Below, piece by piece: positions 42,030 through 53,046 of a stretch of DNA of 64,000 bases. The notes under the pieces are model-generated. The model made no database searches. It was not told the DNA's origin and was given only the letters and a program-made list of their open reading frames with translations. Numbering within the stretch: the first letter of the stretch is position 1; every line of letters starts with the position of its first letter. The position numbers and the translations under genes are program-made. The stretch comes from Actinernus sp. WN-2022 (lineage: Eukaryota > Cnidaria > Anthozoa > Actiniaria > Actinernidae), in assembly GCA_030867875.1 (NCBI GenBank), contig JAOWCC010000044.1, positions 2,760,501 to 2,824,500 on the forward strand, given 5' to 3'.

Positions 42030-45000
42030 GTTGATCAAGTAAAAGATCTAATGATGAAGCTCGAGGCTGAGAACCTAAATAAAGTGAAAAATATAAAATT
42101 GGTGAGATAATTCCGAGAGTTAGGCAAATAGTTTGGTAGATATGAGATTTTTGATGTGTGGTTATTTTATACGATAGTATGTGTGATGTGTAATGCCCTT
42201 TCAATTAACTGAACATCACAAATAGCGTGAATCAGAAATGAAGGAAATGGAGAAATTGCAAAAGGCTCTGAAAGACCAGAGCGACAGTAACAAAGATCAG
42301 AGCAGCTTTGCATAAAGTAAGATATTAGCTACTGTTTTAAGTTTTGGTTGTAAGAATATTGCAGCAGACAAAGCTGAAATAATCCTTTTTATCCTATTTT
42401 CTTAGAATATCAGCGAAAAACAGGTTTTGCAGTCACAGTTGGAGGACGAACTCCAGTGTGCAGAGTTACAAATGACATCATTGTTAAAAGTAAGTGTAGT
42501 ATATGTGGTAATCCTAATCCTAAAGAACTCTGATAGCATATCGGTCATAACTATCTAAAGCTGACAGTGCATGAAAGACTGGTTACTTTCGGGAAGCACC
42601 AACTTGGATTAGGCCCTGGGAACGAGGTTGGGCAAGCTTTGCAATTTCAGTGGTTATCTTTTACCAGCGCATTGTGACGTACTTCTGCAGACCACACGTC
42701 CGTCTTCAGAGAAGACTTTACTTCTCCAGACAATAGCTGTATAAATGGTATCATATCTGCAAATATTGTGACAGAATTAGATGGCTGGTCAAAGCAGATC
42801 AAAATCAAGATACATGTACCGTTAACAATCATCGTTTCCTCATAACTTGTACAAACATTCCTTTCAATGCCATTAAGAAACTGGCAATAGCTCGGTTAGA
42901 GAGCTCCTATGTTGAACGAGAGACCAATACAGTCGAGGTAATGCGAAATTGTATTGACTTTTTTAATGATTTATTTAATGTATGAATCATTTATTTCAAT
43001 GCATAATATAAATCGGATGCCCATATCACTAAATAAAGTATATATTCATTTTTGAAGGTAACAAACGTGGTGCGATTCAACGAGGGAGAATATGGTCTAT
43101 ATAGACATGGTACATACGTTAGTTTATTTTTAAGTTTAAAGGAAGTCTAGTACTCTGTATCTGGGCTGATGACAATAACAGCTATGTTTTATTACAATAA
43201 ATTAATATTTCTTTCTGCATTTAATTAGAACTAAGGCTATCCAAATAAAATGTTTCGTTTACCATTGCCCAACCGACCCAATGTTTTGGAAAAGTTAAAA
43301 AGAAGTGTTTTATATAATCTACCTAACTACACCTCTTTTCCGAGCTCTCTATGTATTAGTTTCTTGCCTTTCTCATGCAAATTGTCAATACACAACTAGA
43401 AGAGGAAAACGTAGTCGAGGGGGTGCAAGGGGTGGCGAGGGGGGCACTCCCATATATACATGTATATAAGCCATATAAGTATGTGCCATGGGATAGCGTC
43501 TCATACTCTGTATATTATGATCCTTAAATAAAATATCCGATCCTTAAATTTTAGGTTTTTTTTGCTCCCCTAACTCTTGATATGCAATATCATGCATTTG
43601 CTCAACGCCCGTTAACGTAACATCTTCAATACACGTAAAGCAGACTGAAAGAAATCGCTATTGCCGATGGTTTTTGCTCCCAAGTGGCTTAATCAAATTC
43701 TTATGGCCATGCTTTTAAAACATTATATTCGAATAGGATAACAATGATTGAAAGCAACCATACGTGTGATATCTGCGAGCTGTGTAATTTTGAATTATTT
43801 ACCTTTTTATTCTTAACATCACCAGGTACGCAGCAAAGCAACGAAGACAGGAACAAGAACGGTTGCTGCAAACAAAACAACAGTCTCCAGGAATGTTGAG
43901 GTAACAGTCTATTTTTCGTTCAGTGTATTTATATAAACTGTAACGATAAGAGAGTTTAACAGCATCTTACCTTCCATGTTAACGTTTTTAATTAGTTTAG
44001 AGAAGGTATTAGCCTACTAATGGCAAGTGTGACCTTCCACGAAACTGGGTTGTGCAGCGATACCAACGAGGTAAAATAAGTAAGTGTTATCGGAAACGGC
44101 ATCTTTAAGTTAAATGAAATTCTCTAGAGTCAGTGAAATTGCTGTTTTCAATCAATCGTAGAACGACGAGGATATAATTTTGGATGAGTTGTTTTCCGAT
44201 CAACCAGAAGAAATAGAAGAGACGGACGAAAGTGAAAAGAAATCTAAGCCGATGGTAATGTTTATTTTAGTCGCAATTTTCTGGCTTTTTCCTGTCTCTT
44301 TTTACACACACATGATCGTTAATTTTTGCCGTGCTAAATCGTGAAATCGATACTGTTATTTTAGGATACAGCCACAGAAACCATAGAACGAGGATCTCCA
44401 GTGAGCAGTAAAAAGGTGTGCTAAAGAAAGCGATCAACTTTACAATGCCAATGTTGAAATCTGATTTCCTTAACTCAAAATCGTTTGCTTCTTAAAGAAA
44501 AACATGCAAGATTCACAAGAGTTTATTACAACTTAATTTTAAACACCTTCCGGCTTTGTAATTGATTATATCAGTATTATACTCAGAGGAACGTTACCAG
44601 TAATTTCCCCCTTATTACATAATATAAAAATTCCAGAGAGAGAAGCGTGTATAAATTTAGTTTAAAATGATGGAAGAAAGCCAGCGTTGACGACCTGGAC
44701 ACTAGGTTGTACTCTTTCAATTTGGTTTACTAACAGATTGTCCTCATTTTTTAAGAGACAAATTGGGGAAGAGAAAAGTACTTTTCCAGCTGATCTTGAA
44801 AGCAAACAAACAAAAGGCGTGGAAAGAAGTTTTGATAAAATAGATCCAAAAATAACCGAAAACGATATACATAAGATTTTATATATATCCTAGAGAAATT
44901 AAATTAAAATTCCATTTCGCCCATCCCTTTCTTAGGTGACTGAAGAGGAATGGGATATCAGCCGTGTTGTGCAAGAGAAACCATCACCTTAATGTTCTTA

Positions 45001-45503
45001 GGACGACGAGCTGACAACACATACCAAATAAAGAAAAAATCACAAGAAACGGCTAATATTCATGCAAAACGTCGCCGTCCTCTGGAAAGGGCCTCTATGT
45101 TACAAGATACCAGACCAAAAAGCCTTGAAAAAGAAACACGAGGACCATTGGAAAACATTGCGTTGCCAATACAAGATAGAACTAGTGAATCCAAAACTAG
45201 GCATGTGGTGTTACATAGTTTTCAATGAGTATGTTCGCATTTAACGCGAGAGCACTCGCTGTCTCTTTTCGAGACGTAAAATCTCCAATTATGTTTAGCG
45301 CTTTTGGCTTGCCATTCTAGGTTTAAAATTATTGGGACTTGGATAAACATCCCAACTTAAGCGAGGTGATACGTGCGGGCTCAACAGGAGAGCAGATCAC
45401 AGAAGCCGATCTGAAAACTCTCCAACCAGAGATGTCGGACAGAGAGAAAGAGAAAATGGCATTCTTTTCCTCTAAGTTTTGTATTGGCTGGCTGAATAAC
45501 AAG
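42030..45503 (+). CDS. multi-exon coiled-coil gene with possible Ulp1-like end
   Basis: A series of short exons with AG/GT borders: 42030-42083 (VDQVKDLMMKLEAENLNK), 42226-42316 (RESEMKEMEKLQKALKDQSD; 91 nt, off by one), 42406-42489 (NISEKQVLQSQLEDELQCAE), 42878-42937 (KLAIARLESSYVERETNTVE), 43826-43900 (VRSKATKTGTRTVAANKTTV), 43996-44070 (FREGISLLMASVTFHETGLC), 44162-44254 (NDEDIILDELFSDQPEEIEE), 44365-44415 (DTATETIERGSPVSSKK), 44936-44989 (VTEEEWDISRVVQEKPSP). Except for the 91-nt one, all are multiples of three and phase 0. A later stretch, about 45330-45503, reads ITEADLKTLQPEM then FFSSKFCIGWLNNK|GT, resembling the start of a Ulp1/SENP protease (xxxDLxxLxP..WLND). Start, end and several joins are unresolved. 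It may be a host gene or a large transposon gene. Confidence 0.5.
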
Positions 45504-46740
45504 GTCAGAGCTGCAAAATTTACTATTTGTGAGACATAAAACTCAAAGCTGATAATGAATCTAACGCGAAAACTTGTAGGCTAATAAAACCGCTATGAAG
45601 TACCTTCATTCTATCAGGTTTGTTCAGTAGTGCAGTTAAATGTAATGCAGTTTGTACAGGCCATGATTCAATATAGCTATTTTAATCCCAAACTCCTAAA
45701 GGTACCCTCGTGTATATTAAATCGCGCTCCAACAGAAGTTCTGAAATCGCTCACATTGTGGCTAAATGTAATTTAGGCATAGTTAACCTCGAGACAATGC
45801 TGACCAGCGGTCGTCCCCATACGAGACAGGGTTGGGGTGGCCCAGGGGTTTTGCTAGTGTCACGAGTACATTGCTTGTTTGTGGCATTCTTAGCGTTTCG
45901 CTGATCGTCGCGGATCTCTGCTTGTTTGCTTACTTTGCTTGTTTGCTGAATTTTGCGGATCAGTGCTCCCTCCCTCCCTAATGGTAAGTATAGGATTAGG
46001 TAAGTATTCCACTGAATCTTCAGTGTGACGGGTGCCATGTGGTGGGCTGTGATTCGGTTGACATGGTAACCTCCTTGCGTCGTCGGTAGGTTGAATCGTT
46101 TGTGCATCCCCACCCTGGAAAGGCACCTACCTCCAAGCTCATCTATTGGTGATGAGTTTAACTATAAGAATTTTAATTTTAATAGTTACAGAAAAGGAGA
46201 CGCCTCTGACTAACTGGAGGAAAGCAGATTCCAACGAACGGCCGAACAAAACCCATAAAGCTAAAATATGAGAGTAACCTCCCCCTTGATCCTCGAATGT
46301 TACGAGATACTTCCACTTGGAAGAGTTTGTTTGCAATCTTTCATAAGCCCATGGCTCTCGTATTGGTCTAACAGATTAATTCTAAATAGTGACCATTGAT
46401 GCTTTACTGATAGGTATTAAATACAAGTATGAAAATCGTGGAGATGTCTGCTAGAGAAAATGAGTAGCAGAACAAAAAACAAATTTGAAGTAAATCTACA
46501 TTACTAAAAGTAGAAAAAACAGTGAATACCAGGTGAATATTATTAGCACTACCGTCTGGGAAGAGGAGGCACCTGGATCTGTTCGTACAAATAAAACTCT
46601 GGTTGAAGCTGTGTGTGATGAGAACCAGACCTCAGCTATGGTTACTTGTGTTGTACCAATTGAAAAGGAGCGTGAACTCCATTTTAGGGAACTTTATTAA
46701 GCTCTGCAAAAAAATAACTTGAGCTGAAATAAGCCAAATT
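45504..46740. other. no supportable gene
   Basis: A minus-strand 120-codon frame at 46113-45751 has no motif. ATACTTACC occurs twice on the minus strand near 46010-45985 (U1-like 5' tip), but no snRNA fold follows. Confidence 0.4.
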
Positions 46741-46960
46741 GACTTCTCTGCAGTTCAGAGTATCCAACTTGCAAATTGCATGTGAAGTTCAGATTATCCA
46801 AGTTCCCTACTCTGAAGTTCAGAGTACCCAAATTGCCTGCTCTGAAGTTCAGAGCACCTACATGTAAATTCCAACTTGCCTACTCTGAAGTTCAGAGTAT
46901 TCAATTTCCCTACTCTGAAGTTCAGAGAACTAAAATTGCCTGATCTAAGTGTAGAGTATT
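46741..46960. repeat. tandem repeat of about 30-60 bp with CTCTGAAGTTCAGAG palindrome
   Basis: About seven degenerate units contain TACTCTGAAGTTCAGAGTA followed by nCAA(A/T)TTGCC. The CTCTGAA/TTCAGAG core is itself an inverted repeat, so a single strand could fold into a chain of short hairpins. Confidence 0.7.
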
Positions 46961-47194
46961 CAAAACACAACACTTTCGAAGTAAATGAGGGATATTCTCA
47001 ACTGAAGATTATTCCAAACTACAAGGAAAACTGATAATAATTTTCCAAAATCTTAAGTCAAGGATTAAGGAAATTAAGTTATCTTCTGACAATGGATTTT
47101 TGAATTTGTCAGGAAATGTTCGAAAGTTCGAGGTAAATATATATATTTAATACATAATTTTCGATGAAATACCAGTGTATATTTCTTTCTAATA

Positions 47195-47224
47195 AGTGAT
47201 ATCTTCACACGTGAAGATATCACT
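47195..47224. repeat. 30-bp hairpin
   Basis: TGATATCTTCAC and GTGAAGATATCA are separated by two bases and extended by AG/CT pairs. I have seen this hairpin type as the centre of anthozoan MITEs; here the surrounding arms are diffuse. Confidence 0.6.
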
Positions 47225-47454
47225 TTTGAAAAAATGACTCGATTTCAAAGATTTCTAGCCTTTTTAGTAAGAGATTGAAACAGTATTTCATCAATAATTA
47301 TATAATTAACTCGTTCGAAGACTCACTCGTAAGATATTTCATCAACACTCGAAGATAAAATCCGTATCTCCGCGCGGCCATGTAAAATCCTCTCTATATA
47401 TATTACTAAAGTGCCATTTTGTTTGAAGACAAGTATAGAAGAAAATAAGTGAAG

Positions 47455-48895
47455 ATGCCAAAGCACAGCAATTGCTGTGTTCCTAATTGTAATACCAGTC
47501 ACAGAAACAAAACACCGGGTTTAGAGTTTTATTGCATTCCCAAGGATCCATAATTGCGGGAAAAAACACGCCGAATCACTGGGAAGGTGGGCGAAAGTTG
47601 AGCAGGATGCATCTTCCTTCAGTATTCCCATGGATTGTCCCAAAGAAAGAAAGGCATCATCATGTAAACGAAGCAGTAGAAGGACTATCACATGAAAATA
47701 TGGACGCAGACATCGAAAGTGAAGCTTACCCTTGGGGAAAACGATCAAGACAGAGAACTAAATCAATCCAGAGAAAATGAGATACAAAGTCGAGAACAAC
47801 ATGTCTACGAGGCTGAGGGAGCTAATTTGGAGGCATGTGGGCTACAGGGTCAAAAGGTACAAGAAAATGAGCTAAATGAGTTGAGGGTAGAAAATGCAAA
47901 GCTACTTTTGGAACTAGAAGAGGCAATAAAAGAAATCAGAAATCGTCAAATTGACAACAACCGTTTTTATATTTGTAAATATAAGGTAAGTGACAAAGAT
48001 ATAGAATTTTATACTCGTTTTACAAGCAAAAAGATGCTTATGACTTACTACAGCTTTATTGAGCAGTCAGCTAAGAACATGAACTATGGAACATATGAAC
48101 AAGTGAATGACAGTAATTCCAAGCACCTTGAAAGGCCTAGAGCTCTATCAACATTTCAGGAGTTTATGCTTGTTCTCGTGCGCGTCAGACTGGGTCTTTT
48201 TGAATGAGACTTATCTCATAGATTAATGGTGTCTGAATCAACTGTTTCTGTTGCTTTAAGAACTTGGCTGAGGTTCCTGAAGGCAGACTTTGGTCCACTA
48301 ATAACCTTGCCTTCAAGAGAAGTTATACATCAGTATAGCCCAAAGCCATTCAAGGAACTTTTTCCAAATGTTGTTATTATTGTGGACTGTACGGAAGTCG
48401 AGATGGAGACCATCTGCACTGGATTGTCAGTCATCATGCTATTCATCCTATAAGAGCAGGCCAGCAATGAAATCACTTATGGGTATAACACCAAGTGAAG
48501 CACTAGCATTTGCGAGTGATTTCTTTCCAGGTAGTGCTTCTGATAAGGAGATAACAGTACAGAGTGTATTTCTTCAAAAAACTTCAACCTGTCTTTCTTC
48601 ACCTGGAGATGAAGTCATGGCGGATAAAGGCTTCAATATCCAAGACAAGTTAGCAGTCATAGGTGTCAGTCTTGTCATGCCTGCTTTCCTCAAGGGCAAG
48701 AAACAGTTTTCAGTAGAGGAAAGCAATAAGAACAAATCAATTGCAAGCCTTACAATTCATGTCCAGCGACTAATGGAAAGACTTCAAAACTGGCACATTT
48801 TAGATAGGAAAATTCATATTTCAGTGGCACCATATGCTTCTGACATCATTGTTGTTGGTGAACTTTCAAATTTTCTACCACCATTAATATCCTGA
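47455..48895 (+). pseudogene. THAP-type DDE transposase (ISL2EU-like), degraded
   Basis: An N-terminal THAP start MPKHSNCCVPNCNTSHRNKT then PGLEFYCIPKDP (C2 pair and hydrophobic core) opens at 47455 and is broken by a stop and frameshifts. A coiled coil follows (ENELNELRVENAKLLLELEE), then ICKYKVSDKDIEFYTRFTSK and the helix-turn-helix-like region VSESTVSVALRTWLRFLKAD. The DDE_Tnp_4-type catalytic core has VVIIVDCTEVEME (first Asp), a +1 shift near 48410, SYKSRPAMKSLMGITPSEAL, DEVMADKGFNIQDKLAV (second Asp), FLKGKKQFSVEES and IHVQRLMERLQNW (Glu), ending SNFLPPLIS at 48893. It is nearly full length. A shortened second copy lies at 51.6 kb. Confidence 0.8.
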
Positions 48896-50105
48896 ATGAA
48901 CAGACGTATTTTATTACATACCATACACAGTATAATTAAAATATGCTGCATATAAAGTGCAGTCATTATATCTGTGAAACGAGTTTTACATAAATTGTTG
49001 TAAAATAGCACTAAATCCTTATATTCTTTAATTAATGGTATTTCCAGTTAATAGCCCATCTACAAAAAGAATACCAAGATTTATGTGATATTTTTTGCTC
49101 ACTGAAAACAACCAAAATGTTTGAAAACGTTCCCAGATGTGTGCAATTAATTTTAATTGCACATGTGATAATTAAAGTAAAACTCATAGTGAAACAACCA
49201 ATCAGAATCCAGTAGGTGTACTATTTATTGAACTTTATTTCCAGAGGGTAAAAACACACGACAGTTACAATTTAAGATAATCGTACTAATAACCCAGTGA
49301 GGTTTCTTCACTGATCAAACGCTTGCGAAGACGTTATTCTTGCTGTCGTTAATAAATAACTTATTTATACAGTGCTGAAGAACTAAATTTGTTAAGATGC
49401 CTTTTTAAAATCAATAAAGAGCAATGCTGTGACTTTATCCTTATCCATGTCGTCTAATTAGTTAACACATGTAAGTACATTTATAAACTTATATAAACTC
49501 AAGTGACTTAGAGATGTATGATAATAGGATTTAATAAAAACAATTACAGTGATGTGAATGAACATTTGAAACTACGTGTATTCAAGACATGCAAGATGTA
49601 TTTTGCAAATTCTACTCATTTCTACATGCAAGTTGCATCCTTGGAAGTCCATATGTAATCCTGGGGTAAGCAATTTCTGGACAAAGGTGATTATCAAATT
49701 ACAATTATAATTCCCCTGGCGTGGTTTATCAGTTTATGGCTGCGTGAAATGAAAGCTCCACTTCACTGAGCACTAGAATTCAGAACCTTGAACCAGTCTC
49801 TTCAAGCACTGCAGTTCCAGAAACTGTCCCAGCGTAGTGTCACAAACATTTTCATTCCCTTTTTCAGAAAAGGGTTACTGTAGTCTGAGTGTAGAGCACA
49901 TCTATAGAAAAGGGAGAAGCCAAAAGTCCATCAGAAAAGATAAGTCAAAAATTCAGATTCACGGGTGCTAACGATCAATTTATAACAAAATTTAATACAT
50001 GCATTATGCAGTTATAATTAAAATAATAATCTAAACCTATACGTGTTTATGATTGTCTGATAGATTATGTATACTGATTAATTGCAGTTGTCTCTGACTT
50101 GAAAA
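48896..50105. other. no gene seen
   Basis: Includes a 22-bp palindromic stretch around GCAATTAATTTTAATTGC (about 49142). AT-rich with no open frame of note. Confidence 0.5.
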
Positions 50106-50600
50106 GTGTCCGAAATTTCCGAAACATTTTGCTACAAACTATTAATCAGGGAAGTTGCTTGTATCACTCAGTGGAATGAGACCTCTGATATAAAGCATGA
50201 CATCGAAGAAGCAACAAACCATTTAAACATGCACTTAAAGAAGACTATTGGAATTAATCTTTGCTTGATGATGCCTGGAAATTATGCTAGAATTTTGTTT
50301 TCACAGAAAAATGAAGAGCATATCCTTAAATCTGAAGAACAGAAGCAAATCGTTGCAAATTTACTACCCCAATTAAGATTCATGAATAAGGTTTTCAGTT
50401 CCAACAATCCCAAACTAGAATTTCCCAATGAGTGGAACCAGTACAAATTAATGTCTGTTGAATTTGGATACCAGCTAATGAACAACTATCCCTATGCAAG
50501 ATGTTTTTGTATTAGTGCGGGTATTCGCACCCAGACATCAAACAAGAGTCTAATGCGCAGCGTGAGAGGGGACGGGCAAGAGAATGTTTTTGTTTGTTGA
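50106..50600 (+). CDS. unrecognised ORF, 164 codons
   Basis: The frame includes FCYKLLIREVACITQWNETS, IEEATNHLNMHLKKTIGINL and QIVANLLPQLRFMNKVFSSN. Composition is protein-like to about residue 130, then the frame runs into a local tandem duplication (AGIRTQTSNKSLM), which argues that the C-terminus is fortuitous. No family is recognised. It lies between the two THAP-transposase copies and could be an exon of that element or unrelated. Confidence 0.3.
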   Translation: MSEISETFCYKLLIREVACITQWNETSDIKHDIEEATNHLNMHLKKTIGINLCLMMPGNYARILFSQKNEEHILKSEEQKQIVANLLPQLRFMNKVFSSNNPKLEFPNEWNQYKLMSVEFGYQLMNNYPYARCFCISAGIRTQTSNKSLMRSVRGDGQENVFVC

Positions 50601-50665
50601 ATGCAGGTATTTGCACAAAACATAAAACAGGAGTTTAATGCGCAACCTGATGGGTGACGGGCCAG
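50510..50665. repeat. imperfect tandem duplication, about 75-bp period
   Basis: GGGTATTCGCACCCAGACAT...AGTCTAATGCGCAGCGTGAG (50519 onward) recurs as AGGTATTTGCACAAAACAT...AGTTTAATGCGCAACCTGAT (about 50605 onward), each ending GACGGGC(A/C)AG. Confidence 0.6.
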
Positions 50666-51573
50666 GGAACTACCACACTACATTTAGCCTCCCTGGGTTT
50701 TACACAACCACCACCCCTTACTTCCGATCAATTTTATTACCATGCATGCTACACTAGGGAATTAACCATACTGTGCCACTGCACCAACCCACTTTTCAAC
50801 ACATTTTCCCCTTTATCAAATACTATTTGTCCCACTTCGCCCACCTTCCTATGTTATTTTATGCCAAATCACATATAAATGGGCCCTATTGCCCCTTCCG
50901 GCTCTATCTCTGTTGCTTCATTTAGGGTTTTCCTATACACACCTCCATAGCATTTACAAATTTCTAGCCCCTATACCAATAAATACACACCAAAATACCT
51001 TCAGGAAAATATCTTCAGCACCTAAATGGAATCGGAACATACCCTCACCTTCATTTAGCATTCCTACACACACACTGTCATCCAAAACCCTCCACTGTCG
51101 CACATGTAATGTACCTAACTCCTAAGCCCTAAAGACACAAGTACATGTACACAAACATTCGTACTATACACCAATAAACCACACGACACACCCATAGGAG
51201 AACATTTCCCAACACATTAACACTAAGCCATACTCATCTTTTCATCCCGTCCTCTTTCCAACGAGTGTTCCACTGTAAACCCGTCGCCTTTCTCCCCTAC
51301 CCAGCCAGTATTCCTCGTACCTCTTCCTTTCAATTCACAAATCACGATCCACCACAGGCAACCTGTGTAGAGTTTCACTCGGACAACCCTCCCCCCGCCC
51401 CCGCACACTTTCGATCTGGTTTTTATCACAGAGAACTGTCAAATTCACCACACCCTCAAAATATAACATCCAATCACACACTGATATGTGCTAGTTTTAT
51501 TTGCCCTTACCACGAGATTCTTTCCCTTTCTCTGTTATACGTCATTTTGAAAGAAACTTAACTCGTACTGTAG
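50666..51573. other. G-poor, C/A-rich stretch without a clear gene
   Basis: The plus strand is strikingly poor in G and rich in ACC, CCA, CTT and ACA words, for example CACACCAAAATACCTTCAGG. Frames of 60-98 codons are Pro/Ser/Thr/His-rich and look compositional rather than coding. Confidence 0.4.
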
Positions 51574-51806
51574 ATTAATGGTGTCTGAATCAACTGTTTC
51601 TATTGCTATAAGAACTTGGCTGAGGTTCCTGAGGGCAGAATTTGGTCCACTGATAACTTTGCCTTCAAGAGAACTTATACATCAGTATAGCCCAAAGCCA
51701 TTCAAGGAACTTTTCCCAAATGTCGTTATTATTGTGCTGCACTGGATTGTCAGTCATCATGCTATTCATCCTATAAGAGCAGGCCAACAATTATGGGTAC
51801 AACGGT
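51574..51806 (+). pseudogene. second, deleted copy of the THAP transposase core
   Basis: This stretch is nearly identical to 48225-48480: VSESTVSIAIRTWLRFLRAE, FGPLITLPSRELIHQYSP and PFKELFPNVVIIV. It then skips about 36 bp that in the first copy carry the catalytic DCTE, and later skips further bases before TTATGGGTA. Similarity ends near 51806. The deletion of the catalytic Asp makes it inactive. It is a separate insertion or a local duplication. Confidence 0.8.
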
Positions 51807-52170
51807 ATGAAGTGATCCCGACATACTGGTGCCTTAACCCAGGAATAGCAGGGCTCACACAACTTCGCAGAAACTCCGATCTCCTTCAATGCGAACTTCT
51901 TCTAACTCACTCATTTTTCTTTAGACTTCTTCCTTGGACTTCAACTCCAACTGCGTTAAAAAGCTCTAAAATGACCTCGATTTATAGTCCAATAAACTAT
52001 TCAAACTGCCTCCAAGCGTAAGTAATTCGATAAAAATTACTTCTCTCTTACGTATTGCTGAGTCAACGTATGTAGTCTCCACTAACCAATACGTTGCTGA
52101 ATCATTGTTTAAAGAAAACGTTTTGTTTAAACAACTTCTACCACATTGCATCCTTTTTCCTGTTTCTTCA

Positions 52171-52560
52171 TCGCATCTACCACGTGTGCATCGCTTGAGG
52201 TTAACTCAACAGACATGTTAAAGGATAAACGCATGTGCAGTGCAATCTCAAATACAGCTGCAGTATAAATTTATGTTGTGCTCTGCCACGTGCACGTTGC
52301 TTGAGCTTGACTCAGCTGTCGCGTTGCCGAGTGAATGCATATGCACTCTGAACAATAACAACAGTTGCGAGATGGTCAAATAAACATCCCATGTGAGTTC
52401 CTTGCGAGTAAATTGTTTTGTTTATCCAACACGTGCATCGCTTAGTTTTACTCCAATTATCGCGTTGCGGAGTGAACACATGTGCAGCGCATTCTCAGCA
52501 ACCGTAACATTATTACTTTCGTTTGTATTCCAACATGTATGCGTTGCTTGGAGTTCCTTG
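52171..52560. repeat. degenerate tandem repeat, about 110-150-bp units
   Basis: Four diverged units share CACGTG(C/T)...GCATCGCTT or CACGTTGCTT, then ACTCAxC...TCGCGTTGC(C/G)GAGTGAA and CATxTGCA. Starts lie near 52181, 52290, 52430 and 52530. No coding function is apparent. Confidence 0.5.
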
Positions 52561-53046
52561 CTTTTTTATCTTTTGTTTCTTCATAGCATCGCGTGCTTTT
52601 TTCTAAAATAAAAAAACAGAAAAGCATCATTCCTTCGACCAATCCTCTTTCAGCATTTAACGTTGCCGTGGAAATTAAATCATTCCCTCATTGCGTAGTT
52701 TTGAGGCTTCAAATACGAGCACTCCCTCTCCAGGCTCATTCTGCAAACGAATCTCAAGGAAGAACTCTATATAATTTTTTTTTTAAAAACCTGATAACAA
52801 GGTCAGCCGAACAAGTGATGCTTACATCAATTCCTTTCATGAGAAATGGTTTTAATGATGTTTTTAATGTTTCCTTTTAAATTGAAACATCACCATTTTG
52901 TCTTCTTCTTCGTTCCTGTTGTTTTCATGCTCCCTTCCCTCGAACTAACAGTTAGAGTAACCACCTGTTGCAAAAAATATATAAATTGACCTGTCCTCTT
53001 TGCCGTCAAGCCATTAAAATCATTCAACATATATTATATACCACAG

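Noticed and set aside
45985..46113. U1 snRNA-like sequence (ATACTTACC twice on the minus strand)
   Set aside because: The tip alone matches. The U1 stem-loops and Sm site are not found downstream, and the spacing is wrong.
45751..46113. 120-codon minus-strand ORF
   Set aside because: No recognisable domain, and it lies in DNA without splice signals or conserved composition.
50889..51561. Pro/Ser/Thr-rich secreted protein genes
   Set aside because: The frames follow from G-poor composition, lack signal peptides with clear starts, and change frame freely.
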